From an uncultured Collinsella sp. (GTDB lineage: Bacteria; Actinomycetota; Coriobacteriia; Coriobacteriales; Coriobacteriaceae), in assembly GCA_958433005.1 (NCBI GenBank), contig CAUAWV010000007.1, positions 1 to 64,000 on the forward strand: a DNA stretch of 64,000 nt. The letters are read 5' to 3'. The translations under genes were made by a program, and so were the position numbers. The notes beneath the pieces were generated by a model. That model did not search any database. It saw only the letters and a list, made by a program, of their open reading frames with translations, and was not told where the DNA came from. Shown piece after piece: positions 51,606 through 60,549 of the stretch. The first letter of the stretch is position 1. Each line of letters opens with the position of its first letter.

Positions 51606-53569
51606 GTGAGGTTCAGGCGCTGGTGGAGTGTCCCGTTATCGTTGGCACGGCGGGCCACGTCGACCACGGTAAGTCGGCGCTGATCGAGGCGCTGACCGGC
51701 AAGAATCCCGACCGTCTGGAGGTTGAACGCCGTCGCGGTATGACCGTGGAGCTTGGCTTTGGCGAGCTGGCGCTCCCGAGTGGCAAGATCGTCGGCCTGG
51801 TCGACGTGCCGGGCCACGCGCATTACCTGCGCGCTATGGTGCAGGGCGCCACGGGTATCGACGTGGCCGTGCTGGTGGTTTCGGCCGTCGAGGGCGTGAT
51901 GCCGCAGACCCGCGAGCACGTGCGTGTGCTGGAGCTGCTGGGCGTTACGCATATGGTGGTCGCGCTGACGATGTGCGACCTGGCCGATAACGAAATGATT
52001 GAGCTGGCCGAGCTCGACGTGGACGATTTTCTTTCGGATACCGTGTTTGCCGACGCGTCGATCGTGCCCGTGTCGTCCAAGACCGGCGCGGGGATCGATG
52101 ACCTGCTTGCTGCACTCGACGAGCAGGTTGCCGCTTGCTGGGATGCCTGCCGTGCCCGTGCCGAGACCACCGATGCCGCGCCGCGGCTGCCCATCGACCG
52201 CTGCTTTACGATCAAGGGCGCCGGTGCCGTGGTGACGGGAACGCTGCACGATGCGCCGGTTGCGGTGGGCGACGAGCTGATGGCGTTACCGTCGCGTACG
52301 GTCTGTCGTGTACGCGGGATTCAGGTGCATGGCGATACGCCGCGGGCGTTGCCCGGCCAGCGTGTGGCGCTCAACTTGGTGGGCGATGCTGTCGCCGCGC
52401 TCGATCGCGGTGAGATGCTCGGCGTGCCGGGCCGCTTTGGCCAGTCGATGCGCTTTATGATGACGTTTACGTATTTGGGCCGCGAGGGCGCCAAGCCGCG
52501 CGTGCTCGAGTCGGGCGCGCGTGTGCACGTGATGGCGGGTACGGCCGAGGTTGTCGGCCGCATCATGCTTTTGGAGGGCGAGGCCCCCATGGCGGTGGGA
52601 GAGACGCGAGTGGTGCAGGTACGCTTGGAGGAACCGCTTCCGCTGCGCGCCGGCGACCATGCCGTGGTGCTGTCCTATTCGCCGGTCATGCTTATTGGTG
52701 GAGGGCGCGTGCTGTTGTCGCGATGCCGCCGTTCGCGCGAACTTACTGAGGGGGAACGCGTGCTGTACGCGGCGCTCGAGTCCGGCGATATCGCGGGCGG
52801 TGTGGGCGCTTGGCTGGCGTTGCGGACGCTGCCGGTTAAGGCGATTGATGTTGCCGAGGCTTTGGATCTTGGTGTCGGCGAGGTCGATGCCGCACTGCGC
52901 GGGTTGGTGGCGCAGGGCTCCGTTCGCAAGCTTGCCGTGGGTGATGCGGGCCTCTTGGCGGACGCCGTGGTGCTCGACGCCGCGATGGATGCACTGGCGG
53001 CGACCCTGTCAGCCATGCACGCGGCGGCTCCCAAGGAGACAGGCTTTACGCCCGGCGCCGTTGCCCATGCTGCGTGGCCTGCCGCTGATGAAGGCGTTGC
53101 CGCGGCCCTGATTTACGAGGGCTGCTCGCGCGGCGTGTGTGCCTCCGAGGGCGCCGAGGTGTTCGACCCGCACTCCGCTGCCGCTGCGGCGCGTGTGGTA
53201 CGCGAGGCCTGCGAACGTATCGTTGCCTTGCTGGACGAAGCCGGCCTCGATGCACCGACGTTGCCCGATATGGGCGAGCGGTTGCAGCTCGATCGCGACA
53301 CCATGACGCGTGCCCTGCGCGAGCTTTCGCTCAACCGCTCGATCGTTAAGGTCGAGCGCGACGTTGCCCTGTCCGCTGCCGCCGAGGCCCATGCGCGCGA
53401 GCTCGTCGCCGCCGCCATTGAGGCAGCCGGCGGCGCTGCCACCACGAGCGTGCTGCGCGAGGCCCTGGGCGTGTCGCGCAAACGGGCCATCAGCATCTTG
53501 GAACACCTGGATGCCGTGCGCTTTACAGTGCTCGACAAGGAGGCCGGCGGCCTGCGCTCCCTGCGCTAG
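51602..53569 (+). CDS. selB: Selenocysteine-specific elongation factor SelB
   Basis: GTPase that carries Sec-tRNA(Sec) to UGA codons with a SECIS. 655 aa. The G1 motif GHVDHGKS is at residues 18-25, G3 is DVPGH, and the C-terminal ~250 residues are the winged-helix repeats that bind SECIS RNA (LGVGEVDAALRGLV, LQLDRDTMTRAL, LGVSRKRAISILEHLD). The G4 motif reads TMCD at residues 123-126 where NKxD/TKxD is usual, so the lysine is missing. The tRNA(Sec) gene follows 36 bases after the stop. Confidence 0.96.
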   Translation: MSEVQALVECPVIVGTAGHVDHGKSALIEALTGKNPDRLEVERRRGMTVELGFGELALPSGKIVGLVDVPGHAHYLRAMVQGATGIDVAVLVVSAVEGVMPQTREHVRVLELLGVTHMVVALTMCDLADNEMIELAELDVDDFLSDTVFADASIVPVSSKTGAGIDDLLAALDEQVAACWDACRARAETTDAAPRLPIDRCFTIKGAGAVVTGTLHDAPVAVGDELMALPSRTVCRVRGIQVHGDTPRALPGQRVALNLVGDAVAALDRGEMLGVPGRFGQSMRFMMTFTYLGREGAKPRVLESGARVHVMAGTAEVVGRIMLLEGEAPMAVGETRVVQVRLEEPLPLRAGDHAVVLSYSPVMLIGGGRVLLSRCRRSRELTEGERVLYAALESGDIAGGVGAWLALRTLPVKAIDVAEALDLGVGEVDAALRGLVAQGSVRKLAVGDAGLLADAVVLDAAMDALAATLSAMHAAAPKETGFTPGAVAHAAWPAADEGVAAALIYEGCSRGVCASEGAEVFDPHSAAAAARVVREACERIVALLDEAGLDAPTLPDMGERLQLDRDTMTRALRELSLNRSIVKVERDVALSAAAEAHARELVAAAIEAAGGAATTSVLREALGVSRKRAISILEHLDAVRFTVLDKEAGGLRSLR

Positions 53570-53605
53570 ATTGACTGCTCGGTTTGGTAAAATACCGCCG
53601 CACTT

Positions 53606-53702
53606 GGGAACGGATGGGCTCCGGTGGGCTCTGCGGTCCTCAAAACCGTTACGAGGCGTGCAAAACGTCTTGGATGTGTTCGATTCACATACGTTCCCGC
53701 CA
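53606..53702 (+). tRNA. selC: tRNA-Sec (anticodon TCA), selC
   Basis: 97 bases with encoded GCCA end. The acceptor is GGGAACGG / ACGTTCCC, seven pairs and a G-A at position eight. The D-stem is six pairs (GGGCTC / GGGCTC with G-T pairs, loop CGGT), a mark of tRNA(Sec). The anticodon stem GCGGT / ACCGT encloses CCTCAAA, so the anticodon is TCA with C rather than T at position 33. The variable arm is long (about eight pairs) and the T-loop is TTCGATT. It sits directly after selA-selB. Confidence 0.95.
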
Positions 53703-53712
53703 TACGCTACCA

Positions 53713-53766
53713 GCGCTTTTGTGCTCGCGGTCTTGCTGCGTGCCGCAAAGGCGCTGTTTTGTTTTT
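53713..53766 (+). terminator. Terminator after selC
   Basis: GCGCTTTTG (53713-53721) pairs with CAAAGGCGC (53746-53754) over 9 bases with one G-T pair, followed by TGTTTTGTTTTTG. Confidence 0.7.
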
Positions 53767-53856
53767 GCACGAGCTTTTCGTAGCGCCGCTATTTCGACGG
53801 CTGTATTTAGCTTCGTGCACTGGGTTTCGAGCATGCCGATGGGGGTGGTTTGCCGT

Positions 53857-54489
53857 ATGACTACCGTAAGACGGGCCGATCTTTCTTGCGTCGTTCAAGC
53901 GGGCGGGCTGTCCTCGCGCATGGGCTGCGATAAGGCACGGATGTTGTTTTGCGGCGAGCCTTTGATCGAGCGCGTGCTGGGCCGCCTGGCTCAGGTTGCC
54001 GGCGAGCTGGTCGTGACGACGTCGCGTCCCAGCGAGCTTGCCTATCTTGAGGAGCGCGCGTTTGGCGGCTTGGTGCCGCATGTGGTGGCGGACCTTGAAG
54101 GGCCGGCGGGTGCCATGCGCGGCATCGCGAGCTCATTGGCCGCCGCCCGATTGCCGCTCGTGGCGATCGTCGCCTGCGATATGCCGTTTGTCTCGCCGGA
54201 ACTCATCGGCACGCTTGCCGATCGTGTTGAGGCCGAGACACTCGACGTGTGCGTGCCGCGCGAGGAGCGGGGGATTGAGCCGCTTTGCGCCGTCTGGCGC
54301 CGTGACGCGTGTGCGCCGGTTGCCCAAGAGCTGCTCGCCTGCGACCGCCAGCGCATTCGCTGCCTGATCAATCGCGTTCAGGCTGGTTATATGGATGAGC
54401 CGCAGATCGTTAAGGCCACGGGCTCGACGCTCTGCTTCGAGAACGTCAATACGCCCGAGGAGTTTGCGGCGGCCGAGTTACTCGCCTAG
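53857..54489 (+). CDS. mobA: Molybdenum cofactor guanylyltransferase MobA
   Basis: Adds GMP to molybdopterin to make the guanine dinucleotide cofactor used by FdhF-type enzymes. 210 aa. The nucleotide-binding start is VVQAGGLSSRMGCDKARMLFCGEPLIERVL (AGG-x-S-x-RMG-x-DKA), followed by DLEGPAGAMRGIASSL, CDMPFVSPELI and the end motif FENVNTPEEFA. The ATG at 53857 follows GGGGGTGG; earlier in-frame starts lack a Shine-Dalgarno. A cytidylyltransferase of the MocA type is less likely from the AGGxSxRMGxDK form. Confidence 0.88.
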   Translation: MTTVRRADLSCVVQAGGLSSRMGCDKARMLFCGEPLIERVLGRLAQVAGELVVTTSRPSELAYLEERAFGGLVPHVVADLEGPAGAMRGIASSLAAARLPLVAIVACDMPFVSPELIGTLADRVEAETLDVCVPREERGIEPLCAVWRRDACAPVAQELLACDRQRIRCLINRVQAGYMDEPQIVKATGSTLCFENVNTPEEFAAAELLA

Positions 54490-54504
54490 ACGATTGGAGT
54501 TGCC

Positions 54505-54900
54505 ATGTCTCACGATATTTGCCCTGACACGGGAGAGCCTTGCACTTGCGATGGTTCCGAGCCTTGTACCTGCGGCTGTGGTGGCTGTGGGCATACGGCC
54601 GAGGAAGAGGCCGCGGCAGCTGCGTATCGCGATTCGCATCGGGCGACTTCGCTAAGCGATGCCCTCGACCACGAACGCAAGATCATCGTATCGTTCGACA
54701 GCACCTTCGATGTGATGGAATGCGAGCAGCTGTGCCTGGATGCCGGCGTGCCCGGGCGCATTATGCCTTTGCCCGGCTCCATTACCGCAGGCTGCGGTCT
54801 GTGCTGGGCCATGCCGTTCTCGGGCGATGCGCTCGCCGCCTTTCGCGCTGCCACCGAAGGCCGCATAACCCCCGCCGACTACCATCAGCTCGTCCTCTAA
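54505..54900 (+). CDS. DUF3343 protein with Cys-rich N-terminal extension (copy 2)
   Basis: 131 aa. Residues ~57-131 are DUF3343 (IIVSFDSTFDVMECEQLCLDAGVPGRIMPLPGSITAGCGLCWAM). The first 30 residues hold seven cysteines (6, 13, 15, 21, 23, 25, 28) in CTCDGSEPCTCGCGGCGH, a metal- or chalcogen-binding look not present in copy 1 at 15034. The translation start TTGGAGTTGCCATG is identical to that of copy 1. It follows mobA by 15 bases. Selenium handling is inferred from the family and neighbours. Confidence 0.8.
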   Translation: MSHDICPDTGEPCTCDGSEPCTCGCGGCGHTAEEEAAAAAYRDSHRATSLSDALDHERKIIVSFDSTFDVMECEQLCLDAGVPGRIMPLPGSITAGCGLCWAMPFSGDALAAFRAATEGRITPADYHQLVL

Positions 54901-54907
54901 CTACCAC

Positions 54908-54941
54908 ACCACCACAAAGGTGCTGTCCCCAATGTGGTGGT
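54908..54941. repeat. Hairpin repeat related to the element at 11192
   Basis: ACCACCACA / TGTGGTGGT arms (9 bp) flank a loop with AAGGTGCTGTCCCC. The CAAAGG...CTGTCCC words are shared with the palindrome at 11192-11222. No T-tail. Confidence 0.6.
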
Positions 54942-55155
54942 TTGGAACACGTGGACGAAACAGGTTTGAAACACGGGTTTTGCACGTCAGGCACTCAAAA
55001 ACGCCTCTACCTGCATCGTAATCAAAACGAAACATCTGCTCGTCTGCTTATGCGAAACTTTCCCGCAACAGTGCGATATTATCCATACACGATAAAGTTC
55101 GCGGCGCACAGGGTGCCGCGACCGACACTTTTCGTTTCCTATCATTGGAGGAAGC

Positions 55156-56511
55156 ATGAGCTACACGCAGAAAGTTCTCGACGAGCTCAAGGCCCGCTAT
55201 CCCGAGCAGCCTGAGTTCATCCAGGCCGCGACCGAGATCCTCGGCACCATCCAGCCGGCGCTCGACGCCCATCCCGAGTACGAGGAGGCCGCCCTGCTTG
55301 AGCGCCTCGTCGAGCCCGAGCGCATCGTTATGTTCCGTGTCCCCTGGGTCGATGACCAGGGCAAGGTTCAGGTCAACCGCGGCTATCGTGTCGAGTTCAA
55401 CTCTGCCATTGGACCCTACAAGGGCGGCCTGCGCTTTAACCCGACGGTCACCCTGGGCATGCTCAAGTTCCTGGGCCTGGAGCAGATCCTCAAGAACAGC
55501 CTGACCACCCTTCCCATGGGCGGCGGCAAGGGCGGCTCCGACTTTGACCCCAAGGGCAAGTCCAACAACGAGATCATGCACTTCTGCCAGTCCTTCATGA
55601 CCGAGCTCTATCGCCACATCGGCCCCAACACCGACGTTCCCGCCGGCGACCTGGGCGTTGGCGGCCGTGAGGTTGCCTACATGTTCGGTCAGTACAAGCG
55701 CCTGACCAACGAGTGGACCGGCGTCCTCACCGGCAAGGGCCTCTCCTTTGGCGGCTCGCTCGCCCGTACCGAGGCCACCGGCTACGGCCTGGTCTACTTT
55801 GTGGACGAGTACCTCAAGAGCCGCGGCGACTCCTTCGAGGGCAAGAACGTCGTCGTTCACGGTTCCGGCAACGTCGCTATCTACGCGGTCCAGAAGGTCG
55901 CCCAGCTCGGCGGCAAGGTGCTTGCCTGCTCCGATACCCACGGCTGGGTCGAGGATCCCGACGGCATCGACTACTCCGTGCTCGAGCACGTCTACAACCA
56001 GAAGCGCTCCGGCCACGACAAGGGCGTCACGCTCGCCATGTACGTTGACGAGAAGCCCAACGCCGTGTGGCACGAGGGCGACGGCCGCGGCGTGTGGGAG
56101 CTGCCCTGCGACATCGCGCTGCCCTGCGCTCGCGAGAACACGCTGCTGCTCGAGGACGCCCAGGCGCTCGTCGCCAACGGCTGCAAGGTGGTCGGCGAGG
56201 GCGCGAACATGCCTACGACCATCGAGGCCACGACCTACTTCCAGGAGAACGGCGTCGCCTTTATGCCCGGCAAGGCTGCCAACGCCGGTGGCGTGCTCGT
56301 GTCCGGCCTGGAGATGAGCCAGAACGCCGAGCACCTGTCCTGGACCTTCGAGGAGGTCGACGGCAAGCTCGAGCAGCTCATGCGCGGCATGTTCCACAAC
56401 GTGGACGACACCGCCAAGGAGTACGGCGAGGAGGGCAACTTCGTCATGGGCGCAAACATCGCCGGCTTCCTGAAGGTCGCCGATGCCATGCTCGCCCAGG
56501 GTGTCTGCTAA
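55156..56511 (+). CDS. gdhA: NADP-type glutamate dehydrogenase GdhA
   Basis: Converts 2-oxoglutarate and ammonia to glutamate, cytosolic. 451 aa, the length of the hexameric bacterial type (~450). Substrate-site blocks: VEFNSAIGPYKGGLRFNPTV, LPMGGGKGGSDFDPKGKS with the catalytic Lys region, GPNTDVPAGDLGVGGREVAYM, then the nucleotide-binding VVHGSGNVAIYAVQKVAQLGGKVLACSDTHGW. The Ser at the end of the Rossmann strand (CSDTHG) fits NADP use. GGAGG precedes the ATG. Terminator follows. Confidence 0.96.
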   Translation: MSYTQKVLDELKARYPEQPEFIQAATEILGTIQPALDAHPEYEEAALLERLVEPERIVMFRVPWVDDQGKVQVNRGYRVEFNSAIGPYKGGLRFNPTVTLGMLKFLGLEQILKNSLTTLPMGGGKGGSDFDPKGKSNNEIMHFCQSFMTELYRHIGPNTDVPAGDLGVGGREVAYMFGQYKRLTNEWTGVLTGKGLSFGGSLARTEATGYGLVYFVDEYLKSRGDSFEGKNVVVHGSGNVAIYAVQKVAQLGGKVLACSDTHGWVEDPDGIDYSVLEHVYNQKRSGHDKGVTLAMYVDEKPNAVWHEGDGRGVWELPCDIALPCARENTLLLEDAQALVANGCKVVGEGANMPTTIEATTYFQENGVAFMPGKAANAGGVLVSGLEMSQNAEHLSWTFEEVDGKLEQLMRGMFHNVDDTAKEYGEEGNFVMGANIAGFLKVADAMLAQGVC

Positions 56512-56537
56512 ATCTTGCCTGACATAGCATGTAATGA

Positions 56538-56568
56538 GGCTCTCGGCTCAACGCCGGGAGCCTTTTTT
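56538..56568 (+). terminator. Terminator after gdhA
   Basis: Stem GGCTCTCGGC / GCCGGGAGCC (10 pairs, one T-G), 5-base loop, six T. Confidence 0.92.
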
Positions 56569-56663
56569 GATCCGCATGCGACGGAGGAAAATGGTTCATT
56601 TTGTCCCGACACGAGCTATGCCCCCTCGTTTGGTACACTTAGAGGTACTGGACAAGTAAAGAG

Positions 56664-57578
56664 ATGGGGGAGAACGTGCTCAAGTTCGGCACCTACGTCC
56701 GTGTTGGAAACGCGGCCGAAGCCTATGAGCTCTTGCAGAAAAACCGCAACAACAAGATTGTGGGCGGCGGCATCTGGATGCGCCTTGGTTCACGTCGCGT
56801 GGCGACGGCGATTGACCTTTCGGCCTGCGGACTCGATCAGATTGAGGAGACCGAGACCGAGTTTCGCATCGGTGCCATGTGCACCCTGCGTCAGCTCGAG
56901 CGTCATGCCGGGCTCAACGTGCTTGTCAACAATGTTTTTGAGTTCGCCGTCCACGACATCGTGGGCGTGCAGCTGCGCAATACCGCCACGGTGGGCGGTA
57001 GCATCTACGGCCGCTTTGGCTTCTCGGACGTGCTTTCGGCCTTTTTGGCGCTCGACTCGTACGTTGAGCTGACGGGTGCCGGCCGCGTGCCGCTCGCCGA
57101 GTTTGTGAACATGGGCTACGTGCGCGACGTGATCGAGCATGTTGTGGTCGTTAAGCATGACTACCGCGCAAGCTACGAGGCCGTACGCAAGGCCGCGACC
57201 GACTTCCCATCCCTAAATGTCACCGCCGCCTGGTGGGATAACAGCTGGCATGTCACCGTGGGTGCCCGCCCGCTGCGCGCGACCCTGCTGCGGGGCGAGG
57301 CATGCGGCCTGGTGAACGAGCAGCCTTCCGAGGACGAGCTGTGCGCCCTTGCCGCGTCCGTGCGTGCCCTGAGCTACGGCACCAACATGTGGGGCTCGGC
57401 CGACTACCGCCGCCGCATCTCGGCCCCGCTCGCCGTCCAGGCCGTGCGCCGCGCCGCCGGCATCGAGCTTTCGGCCGCGCTTGCCCGCGAGCTCGAGACC
57501 GTTCAGGTCCCCAAATATGCCACGGACGAGTATTCCTGCCGCCGCGTGCCCGGCGTCGATTCTAGCGAGGTGCGCTAA
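56664..57578 (+). CDS. FAD-binding subunit of a molybdenum hydroxylase (XdhB/CoxM/YgfM-like)
   Basis: 304 aa. It carries the FAD-domain signatures KIVGGGIWMRLG and VQLRNTATVGGSIYGRFGFSDVLSAFLALDSYVEL, then the C-terminal CO-dehydrogenase flavoprotein domain (NVTAAWW...). It passes electrons from the partner Mo/2Fe-2S subunit to an acceptor. The start is uncertain: ATG 56664 has a weak AAAGAG, while GTG 56676 has GGGGAG only 3 bases upstream. Overlaps the next gene as TAATG. Confidence 0.88.
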   Translation: MGENVLKFGTYVRVGNAAEAYELLQKNRNNKIVGGGIWMRLGSRRVATAIDLSACGLDQIEETETEFRIGAMCTLRQLERHAGLNVLVNNVFEFAVHDIVGVQLRNTATVGGSIYGRFGFSDVLSAFLALDSYVELTGAGRVPLAEFVNMGYVRDVIEHVVVVKHDYRASYEAVRKAATDFPSLNVTAAWWDNSWHVTVGARPLRATLLRGEACGLVNEQPSEDELCALAASVRALSYGTNMWGSADYRRRISAPLAVQAVRRAAGIELSAALARELETVQVPKYATDEYSCRRVPGVDSSEVR

Positions 57579-60409
57579 TGGCTGCCAAACTCATCGATCT
57601 TTCCTTTACGCTCAACGGCCGCAAGGTCAAGGTTCAGATTGCCCCCGATACCATGCTCTTTTCGCTTTTGCGTGAGCAGGGTTGCGCGTCGGTGCGCTGC
57701 GCCTGCGAGACCACCAACTGCGGCCTGTGCACGGTGTGGCTCGACGGCGACCCGGTGCTGAGCTGCTCGGTTCCCGCCGCGCGCGTCGAGGGCCATACCA
57801 TCACCACGCTCGAGGGTCTCAAGGCTGAGTCCGAGGCGCTTGCCCGCGCGATGGCTGCCGAAGGCGCCGAGCAGTGCGGTTTTTGCGCCCCCGGCCTTAT
57901 CATGAACGTGCTGGCGCTTGCCCGCGCCGCCAAGGAGGACCCGAGCCTCGTCGCCACGCGCGAGGAGCTGTCGCGCCAGCTCGCCGGCAACCTCTGCCGT
58001 TGCAGCGGCTACGAGAGCCAGCTGCGCGCCATTGTCCGCTTCCTCAACGAGTCCGGCGTGCAGGTGGGCTTTGAGATGCCCGAACTGCCGGTCAACGACA
58101 CCAGCTGCGACGGTGTCTCGTACAAGCAGATCACCCATAAGCAGCCCAAGAAGGACTCGAAGGCGCTGCTCGAGGGCCGTCCCGTCTACACGGGCGATAT
58201 GGTGCCCGCCGGCGCCCTGATCGTCAAACTCAAGCGCAGCCCCTATGCCCGCGCCAAGATCCGCTCCATCGATACGTCGCGCGCCCTGAAGGTGCCCGGC
58301 GTCGTGGGCGTCTACACCTACGAGGACGTGCCCAAGCGCCGCTTTACTATCGCCGGTCAGAGCTATCCGCAGCCGAGTCCCTACGACCGCCTGATTCTCG
58401 AGAACCTTGTTCGCTACCAAAACGAGGAGGTTGCGATCGTTGCCGCCGAAACCGAGGAGGCCGCCGACAAGGCGCTCAAGCTCATCAAGGTCGACTATGA
58501 GGTGCTCGAGCCCCTGCTCGACTTTACCCAGGCACTCGATAACGATATCGTGGTCCACCCCGAGGGCGACGTGACCTTTATGTTCCCGCAGGGCGGCGAC
58601 GTTCCGCGCAACCTGGTGTGCAGCGGCACGAGCGACTTTGGCGACCTTGACGAGGCCTTCGCCCAGAGCGACATCGTCTTTGGGCGCACTTACACCAGCC
58701 AGGCCACGCAGACCGCGCCCATGGAGACCTTCCGTGCCTTCGCGACGACTGACGCATTCGGACGCATCTCGGTGACCACCTCTACGCAGGTGCCCTTCCA
58801 CGTGCGCCGCATGGTCGCGCAGTCGCTCGACATTCCGCAGTCGCAGGTGCAGGTCATTAAGCCGCGCATCGGCGGCGGCTTTGGCTCCAAGCAGACGGGC
58901 TGCTGCGAGATCTTCGTGGCGTTCGTCACCCAGCAGACTGGCCGTCCGAGCTACTGCTGCTACACCCGCGAGGAGACCATCACTGCGGGCAACTCGCGCC
59001 ACCAGATGCAGATGACCGTTAAGCTGGGCGCCATGAACGACGGCACCATCACGGCCATCGACCTGCACACGCTGTCCAACGCCGGAGCGTACGGCGAGCA
59101 CGCCACCACGACGATCGGCCTTTCGGGCCACAAGAGCCTGCCGATTTACAACCATGTAAAGGCGAGCCGCTTTAGCTGGGACGCTGTCTACACCAATACC
59201 AACCGCGGCGGCGCGTATCGCGGCTACGGTGCCACCCAGGGCCAGTTTGCCGTGGAGAGTGCCGTCAACGAGCTCGCTGACATGCTGCACATGGACCCCG
59301 CCGACCTGCGCCTTAAGAACATCGTGCGCGAGGGCGAGATCATGCCGCAGTACTACAACGAAAAGCTCAACGCCTGCGCACTCGACCGCTGCCTGCTGCG
59401 CGCGATGGACATGATCGGTTGGCGTGACAAGCCGCTGGCCGTCGACCTGGGCGACCGCGTGCGTGCTCTGGGCTGTGCGCTCACCATGCAGGGCTCGGGC
59501 ATTTCCAACGTGGATATCGCCGGCATCGACATGCGCCTGGAAGAGGACGGCTTCATTTCCATCGGCACCGGCGCCACCGATAACGGCATGGGCGTCGACA
59601 CGATCCTGGCGCAGATTGCCGCCGAGGAGCTGGGCGTGGAGAGCTCGCTCATTGTGGTGCGCGGCGTGGACACCGACGTGTCGCCGTTCGATGCCGGCTC
59701 GTACGCGAGCTCCGGTACCTACGTGACGGGCCTGGCAGCCAAGAACGCCGCGACCGAGCTGCGCGAGAAGATCTGCGCTAAGGCCGCCCAGATGTGGGAC
59801 GTGGACGCCGCCGACGTGGTCTTTGATGGCCAGTACGTGCGCCTGTCCGACGAGCGTGCCGCGCGCGAGCAGAACCGCTACCTCACGCTGCGTGACTTTG
59901 CCAACCTGTGCGTCAAGAACATCGCGGGCGGCGACGCGCTCACCTCGCACGCCTCTGCCTGCCTGCCCGTTTCGCCCCCGCCGTTTATGGCCGGCATTGC
60001 CGAGGTCGAGGTCGACAAGGCCACCGGCAAGGTGACTGTGGTGGACTACGCGGCGGCCGTCGACTGCGGCACCGTGATCAACGAGGCGCTCGCGCGCGTC
60101 CAGGCCGAGGGCGGCATTGCCCAGGGCATCGGCCACGCGCTCTACGAGATTGTCGAGCACGACGACCGCGGCCGTCTGCGCACCGGCAACTTTATGAGCT
60201 ATAAGCTGCCCACGCGCTTGGATATCGGCAGCATTCGCGTGGCCTTTGAGCCGAGCTACGAGCCGACGGGCCCGTTTGGCGCCAAGTCGATCGGCGAGGT
60301 CGTCATCAACACGCCGCTCGCCGCCGTGGCCTCGGCCGTGGCACACGCCACCGGCCACCAGGTTCGCTCGCTGCCGATCACACCCGAGAAGGCCCTGCTG
60401 GGGGAGTAG
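57578..60409 (+). CDS. Molybdenum hydroxylase, fused 2Fe-2S and Mo-binding subunit (XdhD-like; candidate selenium-dependent enzyme)
   Basis: 943 aa. Residues 1-~165 have two [2Fe-2S] sites: CASVRCACETTNCGLC and CGFCAPG...CRCSGY. The rest is the xanthine dehydrogenase/aldehyde oxidase Mo domain: GGGFGSKQ near 431, GAYRGYGATQGQF, and the catalytic Glu907 in GPFGAKSIGE. The fused size and a separate FAD partner match XdhD/YgfM (E. coli XdhD is 956 aa), a group predicted to use a labile, SelD-dependent selenium. yedF, selD and DUF3343 genes in the window support that; no YqeB/YqeC was seen. The substrate could be a purine or a related heterocycle; no specificity residue was assessed. Confidence 0.9.
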   Translation: MAAKLIDLSFTLNGRKVKVQIAPDTMLFSLLREQGCASVRCACETTNCGLCTVWLDGDPVLSCSVPAARVEGHTITTLEGLKAESEALARAMAAEGAEQCGFCAPGLIMNVLALARAAKEDPSLVATREELSRQLAGNLCRCSGYESQLRAIVRFLNESGVQVGFEMPELPVNDTSCDGVSYKQITHKQPKKDSKALLEGRPVYTGDMVPAGALIVKLKRSPYARAKIRSIDTSRALKVPGVVGVYTYEDVPKRRFTIAGQSYPQPSPYDRLILENLVRYQNEEVAIVAAETEEAADKALKLIKVDYEVLEPLLDFTQALDNDIVVHPEGDVTFMFPQGGDVPRNLVCSGTSDFGDLDEAFAQSDIVFGRTYTSQATQTAPMETFRAFATTDAFGRISVTTSTQVPFHVRRMVAQSLDIPQSQVQVIKPRIGGGFGSKQTGCCEIFVAFVTQQTGRPSYCCYTREETITAGNSRHQMQMTVKLGAMNDGTITAIDLHTLSNAGAYGEHATTTIGLSGHKSLPIYNHVKASRFSWDAVYTNTNRGGAYRGYGATQGQFAVESAVNELADMLHMDPADLRLKNIVREGEIMPQYYNEKLNACALDRCLLRAMDMIGWRDKPLAVDLGDRVRALGCALTMQGSGISNVDIAGIDMRLEEDGFISIGTGATDNGMGVDTILAQIAAEELGVESSLIVVRGVDTDVSPFDAGSYASSGTYVTGLAAKNAATELREKICAKAAQMWDVDAADVVFDGQYVRLSDERAAREQNRYLTLRDFANLCVKNIAGGDALTSHASACLPVSPPPFMAGIAEVEVDKATGKVTVVDYAAAVDCGTVINEALARVQAEGGIAQGIGHALYEIVEHDDRGRLRTGNFMSYKLPTRLDIGSIRVAFEPSYEPTGPFGAKSIGEVVINTPLAAVASAVAHATGHQVRSLPITPEKALLGE

Positions 60410-60439
60410 CGGGTCAGCGAACAAGTCGTAATGGGCGGG

Positions 60440-60464
60440 GCGGGGCAACTCGTCCCGCCTTTTG
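60440..60464 (+). terminator. Terminator after the molybdenum hydroxylase genes
   Basis: Stem GGCGGG / CCCGCC (6 bp), 9-base loop, TTTT. Confidence 0.75.
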
Positions 60465-60549
60465 CACTCGTGGTGAGGTCGTGAGCCTGTAAAAGGTGTG
60501 CGTGCGCTTGCCGTTCGTATCTGCTATCATTCCTAGTCTGTGCGCTCAT

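Noticed and set aside
53571..53593. Dedicated promoter for selC (TTGACT with TAAAAT)
   Set aside because: The spacer is only 11 bases, too short for a sigma-70 promoter; selC may be processed from the selAB transcript.
57575..60448. 957-codon minus-strand open frame opposite the Mo hydroxylase
   Set aside because: It is the antisense shadow of a GC-rich gene; the plus strand encodes all expected hydroxylase motifs and the minus translation is low-complexity His/Val/Gly-rich.
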